This document shows, one piece after another, positions 43,506-52,202 of a DNA stretch of 64,000 nt. The DNA is taken from contig NZ_AP025282.1 of NCBI RefSeq assembly GCF_024347215.1, positions 3,844,001-3,908,000 on the forward strand. The letters are read 5' to 3'. Origin of the DNA: Aliamphritea ceti. GTDB taxonomy: Bacteria; Pseudomonadota; Gammaproteobacteria; Pseudomonadales; Balneatricaceae. A program made the position numbers and the translations under genes. A model generated the notes under the pieces. The model did not search any database. It was not told the origin of the DNA and saw only the letters and a list, made by a program, of their open reading frames with translations. Each line of letters starts with the position of its first letter. The stretch's first letter is position 1.

Positions 43506-44513
43506 CTACTGATTTCCAAAAGGCGTAATCACCTGCATGTCAGGGAATTGTTTGCAGATTTCAGCTTCGTCTGCAGTGTTAAAAAGCACTTTAAGGTTCG
43601 GCCCTGCATCCATAGTGAAATAGAGTGACAGCCCTTCTGCTCTCAACTGCCAGATTTTATGCATGGCAGTAACCGAGTCAGCCTGCCAGTAAAGCAGCGG
43701 TGGCCAGGAAGCAATCATAGTGGCATGCATCGACAGTGCATTCTGCTCAGCTGTTTGCCCTAGCAATTTAAAGTCCTGCGTTTCAATAGCCGTATGCAAC
43801 TGGCTGAGATCCGCCGCAGCCTGCATTGGCCAGCTTTGATACAGATGAGCGGTAGCAACTGTACGGTTCATACCGGAGCGGGAATCGACCGGTTTTTGCG
43901 CCGTACTGACTTTAATCAAACCAATACGTAACTCTGGCCACTGAGCGGCTAATGGAGCGGCAATACTGTCCATGCCATCTTCACGCTGGCCCATCTGCCA
44001 TTCAACAAAGCCTGTAAACAAAGATCTGCTGGCACTGCCACTGCCCATTCGGGCAAAAGCAGACTGCAGTGATAGATCCAGCTCTAAGCGATAGAACTCA
44101 TTCACCGCCTGCATCAGAGCAGCAAAACCAGAAGCAGACGAAGCAAGTCCGGCTGCCGTTGGTATGTTATTTTCAGTTTCTACCCGCACCTTATGATCAG
44201 CGCCACGGCGAAACATATCGATAAAGGCAATGACTTTAACTGCGAAACTATTATCAGCAGCTAACAGCTCATCGTTCAGAACTACCTGATCCTGTTCGGT
44301 ATCCGACAGCAGAATCCGGGTTTTACTTCCCAGATGCGCCAATGATACAGATAAGCTGGAATTGATCGGCAGATTTAACTCGGCGTCTCGTTTGCCCCAA
44401 TATTTACACAAGGCAATATTACTTGGCGCAAAACTAAAGGTTTTCATGCTCTGAGGCGATACTGTATCTGGTAGATACTCTGCGACAACCTGCTGCTTAG
44501 TAAATTTCAACAT
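43506..44513 (-). CDS. mvaD: diphosphomevalonate decarboxylase
   Basis: Last step of the mevalonate route: ATP-dependent decarboxylation of diphosphomevalonate to isopentenyl diphosphate. GHMP-fold protein of 335 aa with 'SNIALCKYWGKRDAELNLPI' and 'NSSLSVSL', the glycine/serine loop 'NNIPTAAGLASSASGFAAL', 'MGSGSASRSLF' and the catalytic-Asp region 'YFTMDAGPNLKVL'. All are specific for this enzyme rather than for the kinases. The GTG/ATG choice is clear: ATG 44513 has GGGGG 5 nt upstream and overlaps the preceding kinase by 17 nt. Last gene of the operon. Confidence 0.93.
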   Translation of the reverse strand: MLKFTKQQVVAEYLPDTVSPQSMKTFSFAPSNIALCKYWGKRDAELNLPINSSLSVSLAHLGSKTRILLSDTEQDQVVLNDELLAADNSFAVKVIAFIDMFRRGADHKVRVETENNIPTAAGLASSASGFAALMQAVNEFYRLELDLSLQSAFARMGSGSASRSLFTGFVEWQMGQREDGMDSIAAPLAAQWPELRIGLIKVSTAQKPVDSRSGMNRTVATAHLYQSWPMQAAADLSQLHTAIETQDFKLLGQTAEQNALSMHATMIASWPPLLYWQADSVTAMHKIWQLRAEGLSLYFTMDAGPNLKVLFNTADEAEICKQFPDMQVITPFGNQ

Positions 44514-45429
44514 TCACCCCCTGCGGTGACAAACTGACAGGAATTTCCTGATACTCAAGTGCCAGCTCCGGGTCACTGCCTAATGCCAGTACACAGTCTC
44601 CCAGACCTGAACCGGAAATCTTTGCACCATAAATTTTAGACGACTGCCGCAAGCGGTAAACCAGATCTGATAACGCCAGATCATTTACTCCCAACGCATC
44701 CATTAAACCCTGATAGACATTCATACACTGACCTAATGCTTGCCAGTCCTGTTTAGCTAACGCAGCCTCAGCATCAAAGGTACACTGGCCCATCAACCAA
44801 TACAGCTTCTGATACAGCTCAGGTAAGGTTTTAGTATGCTGCTCAACCTGACGCAGCACCTCAGGCGTTGTGGTTTTATAGCCCACATAATACAAACTAA
44901 GCTGTGGTACCTGCCCCAAAGGCTCTATCTGGCAAGGATTCACGGTATAGCCTACTGACGCTCCAAAAACACTGGCGGCTAAATCGGTTCCTGAACCTCT
45001 GCCCTGTACTTTATGCACAGTCGCCAGCGCTTTACGAAACAGCTCATAGCTGTCGGACGCTTGCTGACAATACGCATCCAGCGCAGCAGTGGTTGCCACA
45101 GTGACTGCAGCAGAAGACCCCAAACCCAGCGTATGACCAAAACCAGCTTCAATCTTCAAATCAAAGCCTTTATGTAAGTCATCAAGATGTTGCTCGATAA
45201 CCGCCAACACAAAACTCAGTTTCGCTTCAACCTTTAAATCATCCAGATCAGCAGAATAGTCAGCCAGACTGGAATCTATATTAACAACACGATCATCCCG
45301 TGGTGTCAGTGTGACATAGATGTGTTTATCTACCGCGCACGCCAGCGCACGCTCACCAAACAATACTGAATGCTCCCCCATCAGCATAATGCTGCCAGGA
45401 GCAGACGCTCTAATGACTGAGTCGAGCAC
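44497..45429 (-). CDS. GHMP kinase, probable phosphomevalonate kinase
   Basis: GHMP kinase of 310 aa. It has 'SAPGSIMLMGEHSVLFGERA', the ATP loop 'GHTLGLGSSAAVTVATTAAL', 'GRGSGTDLAASVFGASVGY' and the C-terminal 'YGAKISGSGLGDCVLAL'. The start is GTG 45429, with AGAGGA 8 nt upstream. The N-terminal wording resembles mevalonate kinases, but the 'GSGTDLAASVFG' segment is of phosphomevalonate-kinase type and the adjacent gene fits mevalonate kinase better, so this one is assigned the second phosphorylation. The division of labour between the two is inferred. Confidence 0.75.
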   Translation of the reverse strand: MLDSVIRASAPGSIMLMGEHSVLFGERALACAVDKHIYVTLTPRDDRVVNIDSSLADYSADLDDLKVEAKLSFVLAVIEQHLDDLHKGFDLKIEAGFGHTLGLGSSAAVTVATTAALDAYCQQASDSYELFRKALATVHKVQGRGSGTDLAASVFGASVGYTVNPCQIEPLGQVPQLSLYYVGYKTTTPEVLRQVEQHTKTLPELYQKLYWLMGQCTFDAEAALAKQDWQALGQCMNVYQGLMDALGVNDLALSDLVYRLRQSSKIYGAKISGSGLGDCVLALGSDPELALEYQEIPVSLSPQGVNVEIY

Positions 45430-46447
45430 CGTATCTGTCCTCTTCTATGGCAAAGTATTCATAACTGAAGTTCGTACAGAGATTTGCCAGCACCTGCTCA
45501 TTAATGCCACATGCCAGCATTGCGCCTCCGGCATCACCCCGTACCGAGCCCGCACCACTGATTTTAACCGCCCCACCGGCAGCTTCCACTGCTCTGGCAA
45601 ACCGGGCGACCTTATCCGGCACAACACCTATCACTTCCAGCAAACGCTGATTTTCCCGTATGGCAACGCGGGCATCACGCTTATCTAAAACAGCATCTTT
45701 AATCTGTGCAGTAATGGCAGCAAACTCCTGCCATATTGCTGAATTAGCAAAACGGCTACGCACCTGTTCAACACATTCGCCTGTTCCGGCAACCGGACGG
45801 CCACTGTTAATATAAAACCACTGACCGGTAAGAGTTACATCAGGAATAGCAGCGGGCACACTATTTAACACCTCGACCAAACCACCAAAGCTTACAGTAG
45901 CAGAATCAATCATCCCGCCACGACCGTGACACAACCGCTCGCAATAACGAGTCATTTCATAAAGTTTTTGTGTGGAAAAAGCATCGCCAAACTGCGCGGA
46001 AACCAATGTAAGAACCGACGCAGCGGCCGCTGCAGATGAGCCCATTCCGGCACCTGCCGGTAACTCTGACCTGACGGTTAACTGTAAATGTTCTTTTGGA
46101 TCAGACTCAGGTAAGCATAATGCCAGGCAATACAACACCAGCTGCTGCGGTGATTGCAAAATAGCTGCTGCAGCTAACTCACCTGATTCAAAATCTTTAT
46201 GTCGACTATCCAGCAATGCAACCTGTGCGCGTACATCAGCCCAGCTTAAAAAGCCCTGTTGTTGTAAATCAGGTAATGACCAGGAGAGACCAGCAGCAGT
46301 ATCCGGCAGGATACTGCACTGACTATGGATGTGACGCGCCACGGCTAATGCCAGTGCTGGCGCACCGTAGACAACAGCGTGTTCGCCGCTGAGAATCAGT
46401 TTGCCAGGTGCTAAGCTTGCAGCTGACGCCTTATTAGCAAGCGACAT
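45410..46447 (-). CDS. mevalonate kinase
   Basis: Phosphorylates mevalonate. GHMP kinase of 345 aa with 'LAPGKLILSGEHAVVYGAPA', ATP loop 'SELPAGAGMGSSAAAAASVL', 'CHGRGGMIDSATVSFGGLVE' (the Asp here matches the catalytic Asp of mevalonate kinases) and 'GGAVKISGAGSVRGDAGGAM'. I take ATG 46447; GTG 46453 is in frame two codons upstream. It overlaps the HMG-CoA synthase gene at its start and the second kinase at its end, so the genes are tightly coupled. Confidence 0.82.
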   Translation of the reverse strand: MSLANKASAASLAPGKLILSGEHAVVYGAPALALAVARHIHSQCSILPDTAAGLSWSLPDLQQQGFLSWADVRAQVALLDSRHKDFESGELAAAAILQSPQQLVLYCLALCLPESDPKEHLQLTVRSELPAGAGMGSSAAAAASVLTLVSAQFGDAFSTQKLYEMTRYCERLCHGRGGMIDSATVSFGGLVEVLNSVPAAIPDVTLTGQWFYINSGRPVAGTGECVEQVRSRFANSAIWQEFAAITAQIKDAVLDKRDARVAIRENQRLLEVIGVVPDKVARFARAVEAAGGAVKISGAGSVRGDAGGAMLACGINEQVLANLCTNFSYEYFAIEEDRYGARLSH

Positions 46448-47600
46448 ACTCACGCTTATGGTGAGAAATACTGGCTAAACGGAAGCGACCTGTCGACTCA
46501 CGACGACGTTCATGTACGCCACCATCAGTAGGTTCAACTTCGTTATACAAACGCAGGTATTCTTCATAAGAAACCGCATTACGTGCTGCCAGCATTGCCT
46601 GATGGCGTGCACTGTGCAGATAGTTTTCATAACCTGCAACAATTCTGCCAGAGAAAAACTCTGCCACACAGCCAGAACCATAACTGAAGAAGCCAATACG
46701 CTTTCCTTCAAGATCCTGCTTGCAGTTTTCCAGTAAAGACACCAGGCCAATGTACATAGAAGCCGTATAGCTATTACCGATAATACGGTTATACGACAAT
46801 GTATCTTCCACCTGCAGGTCCAGCATTTCAGGGCTCAACTCACTCTGATTCAACTTGGCTAAATGCTTATGAGCTTTCTGTGCCATGCGGGTAAACGGCA
46901 GGTGATAACAAAAATGCTGAAAATCATTGAATGCCAGTGAACTTGCCGTACAGAAATTTTCCCAGGCTAACTTCAATGATTTCAAGTAAATCTTGGTTGA
47001 ATATTTACCATCCACTAATGCGGTAGAACGGTAATTCGGGCGCCAGAAATCCATCACGTCTTCAGTGTAGTTACCCACTTCAGGATCAATTTCCACTAAA
47101 CGCGGATTAGCCGTAATCAAAATTGCCACAGCACCACATCCCTGAGTCGCTTCACCCGGAGTATCCAGGTCATAACGTGCTACATCAGATGCGATCACCA
47201 ATACGCGTTTTTCAGGCTGACGGGCAACCAGTGCACAGGCCATTTGAATTGCAGCAGTGGCGCTATAACAGGCTTGCTTTAACTCCACAACGCGACAATT
47301 CGACGTTAATCCCAATAAACGGTGGACATAAACACCCGCAGACTTTGACTGATCAATGCCGGTTTCTGTCGCAAACATAATTGTGCTGATCGATTCAGCA
47401 CCCACTCGTTCAATCAGCGGATAAGCAGCGTTAGCGGCCATTGTGACGATATCTTCGTCTGGCGCAGGCATACCCATTTTTTCCTGACCGATGCCTTTAT
47501 AATATTTATCGACATCTATATCGCGTACTTCAGCAAGCTGCTGGAGATCAAGAAAATAATTAGAGGTGTAGAAGCTTATTTCATCAATACCGACGGACAT
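46434..47600 (-). CDS. mvaS: hydroxymethylglutaryl-CoA synthase
   Basis: Condenses acetoacetyl-CoA with acetyl-CoA to HMG-CoA. The catalytic triad Glu79 ('FATETGID'), Cys111 ('LKQACYSATAAI') and His233 ('FCYHLPFTRMA') has exactly the numbering of the Staphylococcus aureus enzyme. 388 aa is normal for the bacterial type. ATG 47600 lies 2 nt after the stop of the isomerase gene. Thiolase activity for acetoacetyl-CoA would come from elsewhere in the genome, as none is in this operon. Confidence 0.95.
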   Translation of the reverse strand: MSVGIDEISFYTSNYFLDLQQLAEVRDIDVDKYYKGIGQEKMGMPAPDEDIVTMAANAAYPLIERVGAESISTIMFATETGIDQSKSAGVYVHRLLGLTSNCRVVELKQACYSATAAIQMACALVARQPEKRVLVIASDVARYDLDTPGEATQGCGAVAILITANPRLVEIDPEVGNYTEDVMDFWRPNYRSTALVDGKYSTKIYLKSLKLAWENFCTASSLAFNDFQHFCYHLPFTRMAQKAHKHLAKLNQSELSPEMLDLQVEDTLSYNRIIGNSYTASMYIGLVSLLENCKQDLEGKRIGFFSYGSGCVAEFFSGRIVAGYENYLHSARHQAMLAARNAVSYEEYLRLYNEVEPTDGGVHERRRESTGRFRLASISHHKREYVAC

Positions 47601-47602
47601 AC

Positions 47603-48646
47603 CTAATTTCGATCCTCACCCTCACTCAATATTAGAGCCCGGTTCATATATACGCTGTTTATATCCGACATTCCCAGCAGAAACATCGCAGTGGTAAATT
47701 CACGCCGGATTTGTTCGATAACCTGGACTACCGCGTCGGCAGACTCCATGGCAGGTTTTAAGAATGGAGTAGCCATGCCACATATCGAGGCGCCGAGTAT
47801 AACAGATTTAATCATATCAATCCCATCCCTGAGACCACCACTGGCAATGAAATCAGCCTGTTGTTGATACGGCTCAGCAAGACGTAGTGCTAAGGGTGTA
47901 GGGATTCCCCAGTCCTGAAACGTCAGGCCCAGATTATCACTTACATTTCGCGCCCGGTGATACTCAATACGACTCCATGAGGTACCGCCACAACCGGCCA
48001 GGTCAAAGTGTTTAACACCCAATTTAAGCCCCGCTTCAATGTCCTGCGAAGATAAGCCACAACCCACTTCTTTAAACATGACCGGAACCGTTAACTGCTC
48101 CACTAGGTCAGCAATTTTAGACGTCAAACCAGAGAAATCAGTATCACCTTCTGGCTGAACCGCTTCCTGTAATGGATTCAGATGCAAATACAATGCATCA
48201 GCCCCCAAACAATCGACGGCTTCCTGACACTTTGCAATATCAAAACCGTAGTTCAGCTGCACAGCACCAACATTACTGCACAAAACTGTTGTCGGCGCGT
48301 ATTCGCGTAATTCAAAGCTAACTCTGGCACCAGGCTGGGTAAACATTACCCGCTGCGAACCTACGGCTAATGCCACACCAGTCTGTTCAGCCGCAATAGC
48401 CAGGTTACGGTTAATGGTTCGGATCAACTCGTGATCTCCACCAGTCATCGACGAGATCAGTAACGGAAAGCTCAGTCGCTTACCGAGAAACTCAACCGAC
48501 GTATCGATCTGATCCAGCGCCACTTCTGGCAATGCTCTGTGGGTCAGATGAATACGGTCAAAATAGCGACCGTCCCGATCAGTCGCTGCATCTTTTTCGA
48601 TGGCGCGAATATGTTCGATTTTGCGATCGTTAGTCTGATCGGTCAT
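47603..48646 (-). CDS. fni: type 2 isopentenyl-diphosphate isomerase
   Basis: FMN- and NAD(P)H-dependent isomerase that interconverts isopentenyl and dimethylallyl diphosphate. 347 aa with 'RKIEHIRAIEKDAATDRDG', 'PLLISSMTGGDHELIRTINR', 'GVALAVGSQRVMF', 'YLHLNPLQEAVQPEGDTDF' and 'VMFKEVGCGLSSQDIEAGL', all standard for IDI-2. Its start overlaps the HMG-CoA reductase stop by one base (TAATG). IDI-2 commonly travels with bacterial mevalonate operons. Confidence 0.95.
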   Translation of the reverse strand: MTDQTNDRKIEHIRAIEKDAATDRDGRYFDRIHLTHRALPEVALDQIDTSVEFLGKRLSFPLLISSMTGGDHELIRTINRNLAIAAEQTGVALAVGSQRVMFTQPGARVSFELREYAPTTVLCSNVGAVQLNYGFDIAKCQEAVDCLGADALYLHLNPLQEAVQPEGDTDFSGLTSKIADLVEQLTVPVMFKEVGCGLSSQDIEAGLKLGVKHFDLAGCGGTSWSRIEYHRARNVSDNLGLTFQDWGIPTPLALRLAEPYQQQADFIASGGLRDGIDMIKSVILGASICGMATPFLKPAMESADAVVQVIEQIRREFTTAMFLLGMSDINSVYMNRALILSEGEDRN

Positions 48647-49680
48647 TATCTTTCCATCTTCAGATGAGATTCCATCAGCTCACCGGGATTTGTCTGTGCA
48701 GCCATTAGTGACAACTCGCCACACAAAACTGTTGCCGCACAAATTGCCGCCAAACGTCGGGCATTTGCACCTGGTTCACGGTCTTCCTTACATCCCAGTG
48801 CACGCAGATTTTCTTCTACGAATTCAATACCTTTACCATTACCAACACTGCCCATAATCAGGTTAGGCAGGGTACAGGAAAAGTATAAATCACCGTTCCG
48901 GACTTCCGCATGCACGATACCCTGAGATCCCTCAATGATATTTGCTGCATCTTGACCGGTGGCCAGATAAAAGGCCAATAACATATTCGCATAGTGCGCA
49001 TTCGCGCTGCGCAAACCGCCGGCAACCATAGTGCCGATCAGGTTTTTCTTAATATTCAGATCAACCACTTTTTCCGGTGTGGTTTTCAGACGGCGCTCAC
49101 ACAGCTCACGGGGTATCAGAATTTCGCTGACAACATATTTACCGCGACCAAGAATACCATTCACTGCAGTGGCTTTTTTATCGGAACAGTAATTCCCGGA
49201 AATAGAACAGTAATCCAGCTGTGGATATTCGTTCAGCAACCATGGAATCAGCTTATCCGCCGCATTCGTCACCATGTTATGCCCTGAAGCATCACCGGTG
49301 GTAAATTCCAATCGCAGATAAATAAGATTAGCCACAACCTGGCTGTGCATGTCGATCAGTTTGGCAAACCGGCTGGTCTGAGCCACAACTGCATTCAAAT
49401 CATCCTGACGGGACTTAATTGACTGCAGTGCCTGCACCGCTTCTAACGCGTCTTTAGCTTCCAGCAAAATCGACCGGGACATACGCTCATCAACAACGGT
49501 GGTACGTATACCATCAGTCAGCGCAGAAATCCGCGCGCCACGGCCAACGGAAGGCCATAGCGGGGTTTCGTAGGTCGCCAGCGGGACCATTACTTTTTCT
49601 TCCAGGATATGCCCGCAAATTTTAAGCGGACCTACCGAGCGCATAGGGATCGGCGCCTGTTGAATTTTATGGGATTTCAT
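48646..49680 (-). CDS. mvaA: hydroxymethylglutaryl-CoA reductase
   Basis: Reduces HMG-CoA to mevalonate. The catalytic residues can be placed: Glu38 in 'LATYETPLWPSVGRGA', Lys in 'NYCSDKKATAVNGILGRGK', Asp in 'YLATGQDAANIIEGSQG' and the terminal His in 'ELMESHLKMER'. 'TTGDASGHNMVTNAAD' stands where most class I enzymes have DAMGMN. The 'SVGNGKG' segment and short 344-aa chain without membrane anchor indicate a soluble enzyme closer in wording to class I than to the Pseudomonas mevalonii class II. First gene of the mevalonate operon; no strong ribosome-binding site. Confidence 0.92.
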   Translation of the reverse strand: MKSHKIQQAPIPMRSVGPLKICGHILEEKVMVPLATYETPLWPSVGRGARISALTDGIRTTVVDERMSRSILLEAKDALEAVQALQSIKSRQDDLNAVVAQTSRFAKLIDMHSQVVANLIYLRLEFTTGDASGHNMVTNAADKLIPWLLNEYPQLDYCSISGNYCSDKKATAVNGILGRGKYVVSEILIPRELCERRLKTTPEKVVDLNIKKNLIGTMVAGGLRSANAHYANMLLAFYLATGQDAANIIEGSQGIVHAEVRNGDLYFSCTLPNLIMGSVGNGKGIEFVEENLRALGCKEDREPGANARRLAAICAATVLCGELSLMAAQTNPGELMESHLKMER

Positions 49681-49981
49681 AAGCTTTTTACTGATATATA
49701 GATTGGTCTAAATTGAAGAATTCCGACCAACTTTGTGGTCGACACTACCCGGCACATCCAGGTCAGCCAATTTAAGATGGCGCGATTTTATCGACCCCCT
49801 GCTTAATATGCAATTAGCCGAACAGTACTCAGCCCGCTATCTGACAGAATTCATTGCCAGATCAGCATCTTGCAGAGCTCAAACCTACCCACCATATTGA
49901 CAAGCTACTGCTTGACTAAATATTCATCTGCGCCGCATACTTCAGGATATGATCAAACTGGAATTATTAAAAGATATCGAT
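49681..49981. other. divergent region before mvaA and a conserved small gene
   Basis: Promoter region for the mevalonate operon. I see no gene, repeat or clear operator in it. Confidence 0.4.
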
Positions 49982-50344
49982 ATGCTGTACGCATTGAAGG
50001 ACAATCAGGGAAATATATTGGCCATCTCTCAATACGAGCAAACCGGCTCTGTCGTTGTGGATGTAAGTGACCCTGATGTTATGGAGTTCCTCAACAATCA
50101 GAATAAGATCCATTCTCCGGAACAGTATCTGAATAACTCTGACGGCAATATTGGCCGTATCCTTGAAGACCTTATTGAACTGTTGATCAGCCAGAACACT
50201 ATCCGCTTCACTGACCTGCCTGAAGAAGCACAGCAAAAACTCATGAATCGTAAGCTGGCCCGTTCAGCGCGCAGCCTGTTAATGGGCGATGACCCAACGG
50301 ATACTAACAACAATTCAATTTTATTAGATGACGATACGATTTAA
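49982..50344 (+). CDS. conserved small acidic protein, function unknown
   Basis: Protein of 120 aa from ATG 49982, or 131 aa from ATG 49949. I prefer the shorter because relatives begin with a similar 'MLYALKDNQGNILAI' segment. The core 'NIGRILEDLIELLISQNTIRFTDLPEEAQQKLMNR' (residues about 55-90, split here for length) is conserved in Pseudomonas and Oceanospirillales proteins sometimes misnamed tryptophan synthase beta-like. It has no catalytic motif and a charged, Asp-rich tail. Cytoplasmic, stand-alone, function unknown. Confidence 0.72.
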   Translation: MLYALKDNQGNILAISQYEQTGSVVVDVSDPDVMEFLNNQNKIHSPEQYLNNSDGNIGRILEDLIELLISQNTIRFTDLPEEAQQKLMNRKLARSARSLLMGDDPTDTNNNSILLDDDTI

Positions 50345-50477
50345 TAGCAATGCAGTTAACAGCATGCAATTAACAGTCCTCAATAAATAGTAACGCTGTT
50401 AACGCGATACATTCTTCCAGTGTACCTGCATAACCTCTGTCGCCACTCATAACAGCACCTGTATTTAAGCGCTGTTT

Positions 50478-52055
50478 TCAGCCAGGTACCGCATCCGCAA
50501 ATAAACCAGCCAGGCGCTGTCCCATAGTTCTATAGCGATTCTGCTGCTTACGGCTCAGCACATTAAAGTCCAGTCCCCATAACAACTCGTCTATTTCCAC
50601 AAGCTCTCTTTCAGGTATACTTTCTCGCTGCCCGGCACGTTCCAGATAAACCTGTACCAAATTTAACACAACGCCTGGATTATCCGGCAAGCACAGATTC
50701 GCTTTACGGAACAAAGATAACGCTTTTTCAAAATCCTGCTTACGGTAACTAAGCATTCCCTGAACATTTAGTTTTCCCCAGTCCAGTTCAATTACCTGGC
50801 GGTTAAGCTGTTCTTTTATCTGCTGCGCTTCACTTTCGACATCACTCCCACGTATCCTATCTAGTAACAGCTCCTGCCACTGCGCCTGCTCGCCGGCCCC
50901 ACACTGACAATATAATTCGAATGCAGCCTGACAAGCTGACATAAACTCTAGATCCACACCGCGGGCACGGTACAACTCCACCCAGAACAAACGGGCTATA
51001 AACCGTGTTTGCAGATCACTGAATGTAAGTATCAGCTCTTCCAGCGCTTTCACCGCTGCTTCCTGCGCAGCAACAGAATCAGCATCGCCTGAGGCATCAA
51101 CCTTCACCTGCAAGCTGGCCACCAACCCTATGTAATAACTTTGCTGCTGGAAACAGCCACCACGGGAGTATTCTATGGCATCACGGTAGGCGTTCGCCGC
51201 GATCGAATACTCACCTTCATGGAGTGCAATTTTACCTAGCGCAGCCTGTAGCTGAGGTGAAGTTGGCTGAATCAGTGTCGCCTGACGCAGTAAATCAATT
51301 GCGGTTCGTTGCTCACCAATAGCCCGGTGAGCATTAGCCAGGCCAACAAAAGCTTCAACACATAAATGTGCTTCCTGAATCACGCCTTTGAATACCCGAA
51401 TGGCTTCCTGTACCTGCCCTAAACGGGATAAGGCCACACCTAAGCCAACACGGGCCCAAGGTAAATCACGTCGACTGAGCAAACCTTTGAACAGTTTAAC
51501 TGCTTTATCTTCCTGCCCCAGACGGAGCAGTATTTCGCCTTCCAAGCGCTGGATATACAACACCAGTCCCGGATAGGACTTAATATAATGTCCGCACTGC
51601 TCCAACGCTTCCGACAGTTGTCCCTGATTAAGTAATTTCTCTAAAGGCTTTAAAACACTTTTGATCCGCAAAATCTTTTCTAAACGTACCCGAATTTTAG
51701 CGACATCATAAGGTTTGGAAATATAGGTATCCGGAGCGGTATCAAGCGAACCAAAAAGAAGTTTCGAGCGATCCTGATCAACAATCAGAATAAAGGTGGT
51801 GGTATAAAGCTTAGTGCCTTCCGCACTGGCCTCCTGAATTAACTGCAGGCCATTCTTTTCTGCTTTACCCAGATCAAATAACGCAAAGCAAATGTCATAC
51901 GTCTCTTCACGCAACAATGCCAAAGCCATATTCACTGATGACGCCACATGAACCGTTTTAACACCTAACTGACTCAGCACACGCTTAAGTTCAGTCAAAT
52001 CTTCAAAACGATTATCGACAATCAGAACTTTGTTTTGTGAATAATTTATTTCCAT
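50478..52055 (-). CDS. response-regulator receiver protein with TPR repeats
   Basis: Protein of 525 aa. An N-terminal receiver domain (about 8-125) has phosphoacceptor Asp61 ('CFALFDLGKAEKNG'), an acidic pocket with Asp14 followed by Asn instead of the usual Asp pair, and Lys114 ('ISKPYDVAKI'). After a helical linker come TPR-like repeats from about residue 135 onward ('EGEILLRLGQEDKAVKLFKG', 'AVGLANAHRAIGEQRTAIDL'-type helices). No DNA-binding or enzymatic output domain is present, so it presumably works by protein contact. No histidine kinase is next to it. Confidence 0.82.
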   Translation of the reverse strand: MEINYSQNKVLIVDNRFEDLTELKRVLSQLGVKTVHVASSVNMALALLREETYDICFALFDLGKAEKNGLQLIQEASAEGTKLYTTTFILIVDQDRSKLLFGSLDTAPDTYISKPYDVAKIRVRLEKILRIKSVLKPLEKLLNQGQLSEALEQCGHYIKSYPGLVLYIQRLEGEILLRLGQEDKAVKLFKGLLSRRDLPWARVGLGVALSRLGQVQEAIRVFKGVIQEAHLCVEAFVGLANAHRAIGEQRTAIDLLRQATLIQPTSPQLQAALGKIALHEGEYSIAANAYRDAIEYSRGGCFQQQSYYIGLVASLQVKVDASGDADSVAAQEAAVKALEELILTFSDLQTRFIARLFWVELYRARGVDLEFMSACQAAFELYCQCGAGEQAQWQELLLDRIRGSDVESEAQQIKEQLNRQVIELDWGKLNVQGMLSYRKQDFEKALSLFRKANLCLPDNPGVVLNLVQVYLERAGQRESIPERELVEIDELLWGLDFNVLSRKQQNRYRTMGQRLAGLFADAVPG

Positions 52056-52134
52056 AAACTCGACATCAAAGGCTAGCGCTCAAAGTAGCATAGTTATCAA
52101 GCAACTAGAACTCCCGGCACGCCCCCTGAACAGC

Positions 52135-52198
52135 AAAAAACCCGCTATGTCACCATAACGGGTTTTTCAAAAAATCAGTTTTCTGAAAACTGATTTTT
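52135..52198. terminator. two adjacent terminators after argG
   Basis: Hairpin one (52135-52167) pairs AACCCGCTATG with CATAACGGGTT, flanked by A and T runs. Hairpin two (52169-52198) pairs AAAATCAGTTTTC with GAAAACTGATTTT. Both can act on either strand and separate argG from the receiver-TPR gene. Confidence 0.85.
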
Positions 52199-52202
52199 AT
52201 GC

